This document shows, piece after piece, positions 1 through 6,800 of a stretch of DNA of 10,687 nucleotides; the first letter of the stretch is position 1, and each line of letters begins with the position of its first letter. Below the pieces are notes generated by a model, which was not told where the DNA came from, did no database searches, and was given only the letters and a program-made list of their open reading frames with translations. The DNA is from Candidatus Cloacimonadota bacterium (GTDB lineage: Bacteria > Cloacimonadota > Cloacimonadia > Cloacimonadales > TCS61): contig JAOZPK010000080.1 in NCBI GenBank assembly GCA_029932755.1, positions 1 through 10,687 of the forward strand. The letters run 5' to 3'. A program made the position numbers and the translations under genes.

Positions 1-188
1 GAGATAATATCTGAGTCAATTGTATCTGAGAGCAAACATAAAAGGATATCGCAATCTGATGTTCCATTTATTATTTCTTCTTTGGTAAGTGCTCTATTTT
101 CTGGGTTTACGCTTACTATAAAATGATCATTTAGTTTTTCCATTACCAGTTCAGGCAACATTCTTGTAACAAATATTTTTGGTTTCAT
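1..188 (-). CDS. gyaR: Glyoxylate/hydroxypyruvate reductase (D-2-hydroxyacid dehydrogenase family), N-terminal part
   Basis: The first 62 codons read MKPKIFVTRMLPE, then a catalytic-domain beta-alpha pattern ending in SDCDILLCLLSDTID. This matches the N-terminus of GyaR-type NAD(P)H-dependent glyoxylate/hydroxypyruvate reductases, whose usual opening is MKPKVFVTRxIPE followed by a DALVxxLxDxID stretch. Family members reduce glyoxylate to glycolate or hydroxypyruvate to D-glycerate in the cytoplasm. The NAD-binding Rossmann domain and the catalytic Arg, Glu and His lie beyond the left edge, so exact substrate and intactness cannot be judged. The ATG at 186-188 is preceded by GGAG five bases upstream. 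It lies 14 nt after the glycerate kinase stop, and that enzyme consumes the glycerate this one would make, which supports the call. Other 2-hydroxyacid dehydrogenases such as D-3-phosphoglycerate dehydrogenase remain possible. Confidence 0.75.
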   Translation of the reverse strand, partial: MKPKIFVTRMLPELVMEKLNDHFIVSVNPENRALTKEEIINGTSDCDILLCLLSDTIDSDII

Positions 189-202
189 TTTTTCTCCGAA
201 TA

Positions 203-1324
203 TTAATTTAATTGAAGTTCTTTAAATATTTCTTTTACTTTCCCAGACAATAATGAATAAGCATTTTGCATAGCTTTTTCTTTGGAAATACCTTTCTCAC
301 ATAATGTTGAAATATATGTAAATGCTGATTTGTATTCCTCTATAGTATCTTTGGTAGTGCTACCAAAAATGCCAATAACAATTTTTTTATATTCTTTAGC
401 AATTTCAGCGATCTTATATGGAATTTTACCAAACTTTGTTTGAGAATTTAATTCTCCTTCACCGATAATAATAACATCTGCGTTTTGAATTTTTGTTCTT
501 AGGTCTGTAGCATTTATAACAAAATCGCTTCCCGAAACAATATGGGAGTTGAACATAATGGAAAGTCCCGCAGCTAATCCGCCTGCTGCTCCACTTCCAT
601 CAAATTCTGTAATATTAATTCCCGTATCTCTTTTCACAATTTGCGCAAAATGTGCTAAATTATCTTCGAGGATCTGCACTTCTTTTTTAGAAGCTCCTTT
701 CTGTTGACTATAAATATTTGCAGCACCATTGACACCTAGTAATTTATTCGATACATCATGCAAAAAGGTTAACTCAATATTCTTATATTTATTTAGAGTT
801 GAAATATCAACTCTTTGCAGATCCTTCAAATAAAGCCCACCAAGTTTGATATTTATTCCATTCTCATCTAAGAGTTTTACACCTAAAGCCTGCAATGCTC
901 CAGCTCCGCAATCTGTGGTTGCACTTCCTCCCAAACCTAAGATTACCTTGGTATATCCACGTTCTATAACTTTTCGTATCAGTTCACCTGTGCCATAAGT
1001 TGTAGTGTATAGCGGGTTTCTTTTCCTTATTGGAATGAGAAGCAAACCGGAAGCCAATGCCATTTCTATTATTGCAGTTTTACTATCTTTAAGAATGCCA
1101 AATTCTGTTTGGATCTTCCTTCCGATCGGGTCTATTACAAAATCCCTCATCTTAGTTCCATGATTAGCAGAGATAAGACAATCAACTGTACCCTCTCCTC
1201 CGTCAGCTATTGGGATCTTTTCTATTTCAAAGTGTAGATCCTTAATTCCCTCTTCAATTGCATCTGCAGCTTGTATGGAGGATAGGCTTCCCTTAAACGA
1301 ATCGGGAACTATCAGGATTTTCAT
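203..1324 (-). CDS. glxK: Glycerate kinase (GlxK/GarK family)
   Basis: This 373-aa protein has the usual length of the family (about 370-385). It opens with KILIVPDSFKGSLS, followed by IADGGEGTVD (39-48), TYGTGELI (109-116), LGLGGSATTDCGAGALQALG (129-148), KLLGVNGAANIYSQQKGA (194-211), GSGAAGGLAAGL (243-254) and EGELNSQTKFGK (289-300). These are the signature blocks of the two-domain PF02595 glycerate kinases, which phosphorylate D-glycerate with ATP, mostly to 2-phosphoglycerate. The family usually has a D in the EGxxDSQT block; here it is N (ELNSQT). The ATG start is 7 nt downstream of the obg stop with only a weak GAG ribosome site, so translational coupling to obg is likely. Downstream is the reductase that would supply glycerate. 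Cytosolic; no signal peptide. Confidence 0.95.
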   Translation of the reverse strand: MKILIVPDSFKGSLSSIQAADAIEEGIKDLHFEIEKIPIADGGEGTVDCLISANHGTKMRDFVIDPIGRKIQTEFGILKDSKTAIIEMALASGLLLIPIRKRNPLYTTTYGTGELIRKVIERGYTKVILGLGGSATTDCGAGALQALGVKLLDENGINIKLGGLYLKDLQRVDISTLNKYKNIELTFLHDVSNKLLGVNGAANIYSQQKGASKKEVQILEDNLAHFAQIVKRDTGINITEFDGSGAAGGLAAGLSIMFNSHIVSGSDFVINATDLRTKIQNADVIIIGEGELNSQTKFGKIPYKIAEIAKEYKKIVIGIFGSTTKDTIEEYKSAFTYISTLCEKGISKEKAMQNAYSLLSGKVKEIFKELQLN

Positions 1325-1331
1325 ACTCTAT

Positions 1332-2348
1332 TTATTCTTTATCTAATTTTGCTAATATTTGATGTAATTTAACAATTAATTCTCTCATATTTTCACCAGA
1401 AACAGAAGATATTGAAATAATATTCTCATGTAATTTGGTTTCAAACTCATTTCTCAATAATTTATAGAATTCATCTTTTTCTTCTTCAGGAATTGTATCA
1501 ATTTTACTAAGTGCAATTAAATGTGGTTTTTTATCCAGATACGGATCATAAAGATGTAATTCTTTTTTCAATACCTGATAATCATTGAATGGATTTGCTG
1601 AATCTATTTCAATAAGAAAAAGCAGAATCTTGGTTCTTTGAATATGTCTTAAAAATTGGTCTCCCAAGCCCTTCCCGCCGTGAGCACCTTCGATGATTCC
1701 CGGAATATCAGCCATCACAAAAGATTCAAAATCACTAACCTGAACCACACCAAGAGAAGGTGCAAGAGTTGTGAATTCATAATCTGCCACCTTAGGATGA
1801 GCTGAAGAGACTTTGCTTAATAAAGTAGATTTACCGGCATTTGGAAATCCCACTAGACCTACGTCTGCCATTAATTTAAGAACAAGTTCTAGTTCACGAA
1901 ATTGACCATCGCCTCCGGGTTTAGCATATCTGGGAGCTTTATTGGTAGCACTTTTAAACCTGGTATTACCTCTTCCTCCATTTCCGCCTTTTGCCAGAAA
2001 TATCTTCTGACCATGACTTAATACTTCCCCGATCTTCTCCTGTTTTCCATCGGTAATATCAAATATCTCTGTCCCCAGTGGAAAATCTAAAAATTTATCT
2101 TCTCCACAAGCACCGGTTTTATTACTTCCTTGTCCGTGCTCTCCTCTTTCAGATTTATAAAGTTTGTTGAAGCGATAAGCGATAAGCGTATTAATATTTT
2201 CATTCCCGACAGCTATGATATTTCCACCTTTCCCGCCATCACCGCCATCAGGTCCACCTTTGGCGACAAACTTCTCTCTGCGGAAGCTAACACATCCGCT
2301 TCCACCTCTTCCTGATTCAACCTTAATTCGCGCAAAATCTATAAACAT
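1332..2348 (-). CDS. obg: Obg family GTPase (ribosome assembly)
   Basis: The 338-aa protein has the glycine-rich Obg fold in residues 1-158 (GRGGSGCVSFRREKF, GGPDGGDGGKGG, LAKGGNGGRGN). The GTPase domain follows: G1 GFPNAGKST (167-175), the EFTTLAPSLG switch I region (191-200), G3 DIPGIIEGA (214-222), G4 SKID (281-284) and G5-like SSVSG (314-318). Obg binds GTP/GDP and associates with the 50S subunit during late ribosome assembly. The protein ends soon after the G domain, so the C-terminal OCT domain found in Gram-positive Obg is absent. The G4 motif is SKID rather than the usual NKxD, an uncommon but known type of variation. The ATG is supported by AGGA about 6 nt upstream and by the canonical Obg N-terminus (FIDxxxIxVxxGxGGxGxxSF). 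First gene of the obg-glxK-gyaR run. Confidence 0.97.
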   Translation of the reverse strand: MFIDFARIKVESGRGGSGCVSFRREKFVAKGGPDGGDGGKGGNIIAVGNENINTLIAYRFNKLYKSERGEHGQGSNKTGACGEDKFLDFPLGTEIFDITDGKQEKIGEVLSHGQKIFLAKGGNGGRGNTRFKSATNKAPRYAKPGGDGQFRELELVLKLMADVGLVGFPNAGKSTLLSKVSSAHPKVADYEFTTLAPSLGVVQVSDFESFVMADIPGIIEGAHGGKGLGDQFLRHIQRTKILLFLIEIDSANPFNDYQVLKKELHLYDPYLDKKPHLIALSKIDTIPEEEKDEFYKLLRNEFETKLHENIISISSVSGENMRELIVKLHQILAKLDKE

Positions 2349-2360
2349 TCATTTCCTATT

Positions 2361-2379
2361 AATAAACTATTTGTTTATT
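2361..2379. promoter_or_regulatory. Perfect 7-bp inverted repeat just upstream of obg
   Basis: AATAAAC (2361-2367) and GTTTATT (2373-2379) are exact reverse complements around a 5-base TATTT spacer. The repeat lies 12 nt before the obg start codon, next to its ribosome-binding site. It could be an operator or a weak leader hairpin. The arms are AT-rich, so chance is a real alternative in such a genome. Confidence 0.3.
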
Positions 2380-2409
2380 TCTATTTTATAATTTAATCGA
2401 ACCATTGTT

Positions 2410-2415
2410 ATTATA
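2410..2415 (-). promoter_or_regulatory. Possible -10 box for the obg operon
   Basis: Read on the minus strand this is a perfect TATAAT hexamer about 60 nt upstream of the obg start codon. No good TTGACA-like partner sits 16-18 nt farther upstream. It is offered only as a candidate, because the promoter rules of this lineage are not known to me and the region is AT-rich. Confidence 0.22.
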
Positions 2416-2420
2416 ACCAT

Positions 2421-2460
2421 TTGGAAGATTCCGACTTCGCGAAAACTACGACGGACAAGC
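2421..2460. other. GC-richer noncoding segment between the 891-aa gene and obg, possible dispersed-repeat remnant
   Basis: The 147-bp spacer 2349-2495 is AT-rich except here. TCCG at 2430-2433 and CGGA at 2452-2455 bracket a core containing the palindrome TTCGCGAA (2436-2443). Nine bases of this core (minus strand CGCGAAGTC) recur on the plus strand in the divergent promoter region at 6737-6745. The composition contrast and partial symmetry suggest an inserted or repeated sequence, but no complete second copy is present in the window. No T-run follows, so it is not a convincing terminator for the gene upstream. Confidence 0.3.
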
Positions 2461-2495
2461 AAGAAAAACGAGAAGTTTAAAAATCATTCCGAAAG

Positions 2496-5171
2496 TTATT
2501 TTATCAGCAACATTTTTTTATTTGCAACAACTTTTTTATCAACTATTAATTTATAAAAATAGATACCTGAGCTAACCGGTTTGCTGTTTGAGTCGGTACC
2601 ATTCCAGATAATAGACCCTTTCCCGAGCGAAGACTCGGGACTCAGGGTGACATTAAACGTTTTTATTTTCTGTCCTTTTAGATTGTATATCTCTATTCGT
2701 GTATTTTCGTGTAAATTCGTGGTTTCAAAGGAGATCGTTGTGGATGGATTGAAAGGATTAGGATAGTTTTGTAAACTATAGTCAGGTTTTATTAAATGGT
2801 TATTTTCAGCAGAGGCATATGGTTCACCATTCAGGTTTTCATACGCTCCAATATCCGGGTTTGATCCAGCCGGAGCAGGACGTATTGTCCCTTCAATATC
2901 AAATTCAGGTGCATAATACCAGGTTCCATTAATTTCAATCTCTTCTATTCCGGCACCTACACAATGGCTAAATCCTGTAATATTGTAATTGCCATAACTC
3001 TGACCCACAAAACGAGGTATGACATCAATATTACCTTCTCCTTCCCAACCTCCCTGGACATCACAATATAACACTTCTACATTGGTTTCTGGATAAATCT
3101 TTATTTCTTCATCTGCATTTTCCCAAATAATGTTATTTATGAGAACAGCATTACATTGTGATCCGAAACCTATTCCAAGACTATCAATAACATTATTTGC
3201 AAAAGTATTATTTATCAATTCATGATTTCCTGTTAAGTAACCAAAATCTGAGTGAAAGTATTCAGCAACATTTTCTATAACTAAATTGTTCTTGATTAAA
3301 CCACCAGCATTTTCTGCATGAAAGCATATTGCTCCACCTCGTTGAGAAGAATTTGCAGAAATCCGATTATTTATAATTTCAACAACCCCTGATGTCTCAA
3401 TGTGAACTCCACCTCCATAAACATCCGAATGATTTCCTGAAATTAAATTATTCCTAATTTGTATTTCTCCACCATAAGAAATAATTCCACCACCGGCTAC
3501 AGTAACTGTATTGTTTTGGATTATATTATTATTAATAATTGGAGAGCCAACAACATAAATTCCTCCTCCTCTCGTAGCTGAATTATTCTGTATAATACAT
3601 TCTTCTACTAACGGAGAACCATTAATATTAATTCCACCTCCACCATAATTTGCTATACCATTTTGAATTGTGAATCCTCTAATTTCTGAATCATCTGATT
3701 CTTGGATAATTACAACTGAATCATCTGAAAAACCATCAATAATACAGTTTTCAGCACCATTAATAGATTGCAGAATAATATCTTTTCCGTTAATGGTTAG
3801 ATTTTCCGGATATATACCATCATCCACAAAGACAGTAAAACCGTCACTTGCTGCATCAATACCTTGTTGTATTGTTGAAAAATCTTGAGGGATATATATT
3901 ACTTCACCTTGTTCGTATTGTCGTAACAGAGATGGATCTCCCTGGATTATCATTCCATAGAACCAAGAACGTTGCCACCGCCAGTCGTTTCCAACATCTA
4001 CACTTACTTCCCACCATAGCCGCAATGCTTCACCTATCGTTGTACCTACTCCGAATGGTTCATAAAAATCTTCGAACCAAAGCATACTTCCGGTTTTGGT
4101 TGAACCCAAAGTTACCAATCCGTGATCACTTCCATAAATATACATTGCACCCATATTATTCGCAGTTGTAAATCTTGAATTAGAACAAGCAAAAAGATTA
4201 TAGTAATGTGCTGTAGGATTTACACTTGGGATCTCATAATTATTAACTAATGCATAACTATTGCCGTTATTATAATAAAAATAATGTGCATTCGGTCCGG
4301 AATGAACATGAACCTGAATAAACTCATAATCAGCAATTAAACGATTATCTCTATAATCACCGGCATTAGTTGCTTCAATATTATTCACCAATACCACAGA
4401 AGGATATGCAAGCTGCATTGCCTGCTGATATTCCTGTCCCCAATAACTCCAGTCATCATCAATATATGCTAATGAAGTTTCGTAACTGGTAACGATCCCT
4501 GTTCTGAAAAGATGATTTTTCTGGAAATAGTCATTTATTAATTCTGATTCACTATCAGGAAGCATATTCATATTATCTGCAACTATCCTGCCAATACCGA
4601 TCTCCGGATGTTTATCTCCTTCATGGTAATCATAGATATTGTTTGCATCTGTATCTTCCCAAATACCATCAATATCTGCGAAGTAGAGATCGCAGGGGAA
4701 TTCTACCCATGCTTCACCTTCATCCTGAATTCCATTATTATTCCAGTCTTCAAAAAGCTCAAACCAGGCAACAGGAAGATCTCCAATTAGAACAACATTT
4801 GTAACGTTTTCTGTCTGAACATAAGTGATTATCTGTTCTCTTAAATCTTCATGAGAAGTCCCATTATATTCCAAAACAAAAGAATCAAAGTTATCATTCG
4901 TCAAATCTTCCTGATATATCTGAATTGACTGTTCAATATCTTCATAAAGATTATTATTAACAACAATTAAGAATCCCTCGTCTCGTTGGTTGGAAAACAC
5001 TCTGCTTACTTCACGAAACTGTGTTAGCTGTTGTGGATGACTAGAAAACCAATCCTGATATGTATCATATTCTGCGTTTGGGTCAAGATCCCGTGTTACA
5101 GGGACATCTTTGTAGCGAGCGAACAAACTACAGCTAATAATAATAAGAATGAGTAATATTAATTTTTTCAA
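2496..5171 (-). CDS. Secreted gingipain-like (C25) protein with beta-helix and C-terminal sorting tag
   Basis: This 891-aa protein starts with a signal peptide (MKKLILLILIIISCSLFA, 1-18). Residues about 65-420 resemble peptidase C25: NVVLIGDLPV (125-134), a parallel-strand core, and a plausible His-Cys dyad in VHSGP (His290) and LFACSNSRF (Cys329), spaced about as in gingipains. Two Asp/Asn-rich loops (DWNNNGIQDEGE, 142-153; DTDANNIYDYHEGD, 173-186) look like calcium-binding turns. Residues about 427-775 form a right-handed parallel beta-helix: many IxNNxIxxN turns, GGGI clusters and the VQGGWEGEGNIDVIPRFV and DIGAYE elements typical of such proteins. Residues 799-891 are a YPNPFNP...GIYFYKL sorting or FlgD-like domain. 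The start is TTG (5169-5171), directly preceded by an in-frame TAA, with GGGA 5 nt farther upstream, so no longer ATG-started form exists. Substrate unknown; protease activity is inferred. The gene follows the 491-aa secreted protein by 21 nt, probably in one transcript. Confidence 0.88.
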   Translation of the reverse strand: MKKLILLILIIISCSLFARYKDVPVTRDLDPNAEYDTYQDWFSSHPQQLTQFREVSRVFSNQRDEGFLIVVNNNLYEDIEQSIQIYQEDLTNDNFDSFVLEYNGTSHEDLREQIITYVQTENVTNVVLIGDLPVAWFELFEDWNNNGIQDEGEAWVEFPCDLYFADIDGIWEDTDANNIYDYHEGDKHPEIGIGRIVADNMNMLPDSESELINDYFQKNHLFRTGIVTSYETSLAYIDDDWSYWGQEYQQAMQLAYPSVVLVNNIEATNAGDYRDNRLIADYEFIQVHVHSGPNAHYFYYNNGNSYALVNNYEIPSVNPTAHYYNLFACSNSRFTTANNMGAMYIYGSDHGLVTLGSTKTGSMLWFEDFYEPFGVGTTIGEALRLWWEVSVDVGNDWRWQRSWFYGMIIQGDPSLLRQYEQGEVIYIPQDFSTIQQGIDAASDGFTVFVDDGIYPENLTINGKDIILQSINGAENCIIDGFSDDSVVIIQESDDSEIRGFTIQNGIANYGGGGININGSPLVEECIIQNNSATRGGGIYVVGSPIINNNIIQNNTVTVAGGGIISYGGEIQIRNNLISGNHSDVYGGGVHIETSGVVEIINNRISANSSQRGGAICFHAENAGGLIKNNLVIENVAEYFHSDFGYLTGNHELINNTFANNVIDSLGIGFGSQCNAVLINNIIWENADEEIKIYPETNVEVLYCDVQGGWEGEGNIDVIPRFVGQSYGNYNITGFSHCVGAGIEEIEINGTWYYAPEFDIEGTIRPAPAGSNPDIGAYENLNGEPYASAENNHLIKPDYSLQNYPNPFNPSTTISFETTNLHENTRIEIYNLKGQKIKTFNVTLSPESSLGKGSIIWNGTDSNSKPVSSGIYFYKLIVDKKVVANKKMLLIK
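2614..2652. repeat. Palindromic segment inside the sorting-tag coding region (891-aa gene)
   Basis: TCCCGAG (2621-2627) and CTCGGGA (2634-2640) form a perfect 7-bp stem with a 6-base loop. An outer ACCCT (2615-2619) / AGGGT (2644-2648) pair extends it, giving a bulged double stem. It encodes residues about 841-854 (VTLSPESSLGKGS), a loop between two strands of the sorting domain. The 491-aa gene has a different but related segment at the same protein position (5321-5346); both share the coding-strand core GTCA(C/T)CCTGAG. GC content is clearly higher than in flanking sequence. I infer a short palindromic element tolerated in frame. Confidence 0.55.
2694..2726. repeat. 10-nt periodic segment in the sorting-tag coding region (891-aa gene)
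   Basis: On the coding strand, CACGAA recurs three times at an exact 10-nt period (CACGAATTTA, CACGAAAATA, CACGAATAGA), preceded by GAAAC. Since 10 is not a multiple of 3, the repeat is read in shifting frames and yields TTNLHENTR (817-825). A near-identical copy occurs in the neighbouring gene at 5388-5420. Confidence 0.6.
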
Positions 5172-5192
5172 TTAAATCCCTTATAACATTTT

Positions 5193-6668
5193 TTATTTTA
5201 ATAATAAACACTTATTCTTTGCAACAGGTTTTTCGTCTACCTTTAATTGATAGAAATATATTCCTGAAGAGACCTGTTGACCGCTTTCATCGGTTCCATT
5301 CCATGTAATTGAATTCGATTCTCCTTCGACGCCGCTCAGGATGACATCGAATTCCCTCACTTTTTGACCCTTCAAATTGTATATTTCAATTCGTGCATTT
5401 TCGTGTGAATTCGTGGTTTCAAAAAATATTGTTGTATTAGGGTTAAAAGGATTGGGATAATTTTGCAATGTGCTGCTTGCAATTGGCAGTTCGTCATCGC
5501 TGCTTGAGTTATTTATAATTGTATCTTCTACGAATTCAAAGTTGTTATCGCTAAAACGAAATGTAGCTTCTTCCCATCCATAAGAACCTGTTGTACTCTC
5601 GAAGATAACTTCATCTGAATAATCAAAATTCAAAGGATTAAGCAAGAATGCTTCTCCGTCAACGATTATTTCTGCTGTTATTGGGAAATGCCCGTTCTCA
5701 TCATAATATGTACACGTGAACAAACCACCATTTGTTCCTTCCAATTCACTTATTTCAGGTAATATATTTATGATAGGTTCGATCTCATATTGATCAATGA
5801 ATTGAAGCGATATCTTTGCCAGATCTGTCATCAGAAATTCTGTAGGCAGTGTATATTTAGCTGTTATCATTTCTACTCCGATAGAATTTGTGATATTTGG
5901 CCATTCACCAAAATTTTCATCGCCAGTTAATGTCTCTATATCACAAGCTATCTGCAATTGCCCATCTACAACTTCCGCTTCAATACTACCAATTAATTCA
6001 AATGTTTCTAAACTGAATTCAGTACCACTTATTCTATACAAACCCGGACTCATAAGCATTGGTATATCACAATATATCATGGCATAAACAACTGAGTCGA
6101 TTAACACTGTTTCCGGATTGAGGATAGTGGTAACATAAAAATAATATGTTATTGGGAACAAACCACCAACATCTAATGGGAACTCTCCGGATTCATTAGT
6201 AATTCCGGCATAAAATCGTGTATCAGAATAGCCGAAATAATTTCCTGTAATATCAAGATTTGGAGAGTCTGGATCGAGATTATCGCCAATAGGATCAGCA
6301 GCAATAAACCCAAGTTCATCCTCTGATGGGAACAGATCATTTTGCTGGTATGCCGGCATCATGCCAACTATGGTATCAGTTTCTGTTCTAAACCTGCAAA
6401 ATTGCGTTTCAGCAGGAAGAGCAGGGATGATAGCTTCAAAAGTTAATCCGCTTAGATTAATCATTTCTATGTTTTCCCAACCAAATGACGTTGAATAAAA
6501 CATTTCTGTTTCCAATCCGGGAAGATCGATTGTTTCACAACGAATATGAATTTCATCATTCTGAGTGTAAGAACTGTTTCTTATGTTATTCCAAAAAGAG
6601 ATTTCAGGAATTTGTGCCTGCAATAAATAAACAAAAAGCAACATTGAAATCAATATATATTTTTTCAT
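5193..6668 (-). CDS. Secreted protein of unknown function with C-terminal sorting tag
   Basis: The 491-aa product begins with a signal peptide (MKKYILISMLLFVYLLQAQ, 1-19) and ends with a sorting or FlgD-Ig-like domain (401-491: LQNYPNPFNPNTTI, NLKGQKVREF, WNGTD, SSGIYFYQLKVD). I do not recognise the intervening 20-395. It is rich in beta-forming and acidic residues, lacks membrane segments, and has alternating aromatic and hydrophobic strands (for example EMFYSTSFGWENIEMI and FPITYYFYVTTI), consistent with several beta-sandwich modules. No catalytic motif stands out. The tag is closely similar to that of the next gene at DNA and protein level, implying shared ancestry or gene conversion of the module. 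The ATG has a strong AGGAG site about 8 nt upstream. First gene leftward from the divergent region, 21 nt before the C25-like gene; the pair probably goes to the same destination (cell surface or outside). Confidence 0.82.
   Translation of the reverse strand: MKKYILISMLLFVYLLQAQIPEISFWNNIRNSSYTQNDEIHIRCETIDLPGLETEMFYSTSFGWENIEMINLSGLTFEAIIPALPAETQFCRFRTETDTIVGMMPAYQQNDLFPSEDELGFIAADPIGDNLDPDSPNLDITGNYFGYSDTRFYAGITNESGEFPLDVGGLFPITYYFYVTTILNPETVLIDSVVYAMIYCDIPMLMSPGLYRISGTEFSLETFELIGSIEAEVVDGQLQIACDIETLTGDENFGEWPNITNSIGVEMITAKYTLPTEFLMTDLAKISLQFIDQYEIEPIINILPEISELEGTNGGLFTCTYYDENGHFPITAEIIVDGEAFLLNPLNFDYSDEVIFESTTGSYGWEEATFRFSDNNFEFVEDTIINNSSSDDELPIASSTLQNYPNPFNPNTTIFFETTNSHENARIEIYNLKGQKVREFDVILSGVEGESNSITWNGTDESGQQVSSGIYFYQLKVDEKPVAKNKCLLLK
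5321..5346. repeat. Related palindrome-like segment inside the sorting-tag coding region (491-aa gene)
   Basis: On the coding strand it starts GTCATCCTGAG and ends GAAGGAG, with TCCT (5322-5325) and AGGA (5338-5341) as complementary ends. It encodes the loop DVILSGVEGES (441-451), the homologous position to 2614-2652 in the downstream gene. The two share GTCA(C/T)CCTGAG but diverge in the middle, as expected for variants of one short dispersed element rather than for ordinary codon drift. Confidence 0.5.
5388..5420. repeat. 10-nt periodic segment in the sorting-tag coding region (491-aa gene)
   Basis: Coding-strand units CACGAATTCA, CACGAAAATG and CACGAATTGA repeat at exactly 10 nt, after GAAAC. 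They encode TTNSHENAR (418-426). Only a few substitutions separate this from 2694-2726, while bases just outside are less conserved between the two genes. Confidence 0.6.
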
Positions 6669-6800
6669 AAATATTTCTCCTAATGAATTTTTGGTAATCT
6701 CCAGATTGATTTAATTTTCGTCAAGTTACATTTTTCCGCGAAGTCTTGACAAAAAAGGTGAATTAAAATTTTCTTAGATTAGTAATAAGCAGGAGAAAAT
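6669..6800. promoter_or_regulatory. Divergent intergenic control region
   Basis: This 132-bp spacer must contain the start signals for both blocks. GTCAAG (6720-6725) and CTTGAC (6745-6750) form an inverted repeat with 6-bp arms. It places a TTGACA-like hexamer on the plus strand (6746-6751) and a TTGACG on the minus strand (6724 down to 6719). No convincing TATAAT partner is seen at 17 nt on either strand; the best are TAGATT (6775-6780, too far) and GAGATT on the minus strand (6701 down to 6696). The ribosome sites AGGAG at 6791-6795 (plus) and CTCCT at 6677-6681 (AGGAG on the minus strand) mark the two starts. Confidence 0.4.

Noticed and set aside
2349..2495. Intrinsic terminator or small RNA between the 891-aa gene and obg
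   Set aside because: No GC-rich stem followed by a T-run is visible on the minus strand. Only a partial symmetry at 2430-2455 and an AT-rich inverted repeat are seen.
2614..2652. Membership of the coding palindrome in the same family as the RAYT REPs
   Set aside because: Both contain CCCGAG and CTCGGG, but spacing, loop and flanks differ and GGAA is missing. Shared hexamers alone do not show common origin.
3848..4171. 107-aa plus-strand reading frame
   Set aside because: It lies wholly antisense to the well-supported C25/beta-helix gene, has no clear ribosome site and shows no recognisable domain.
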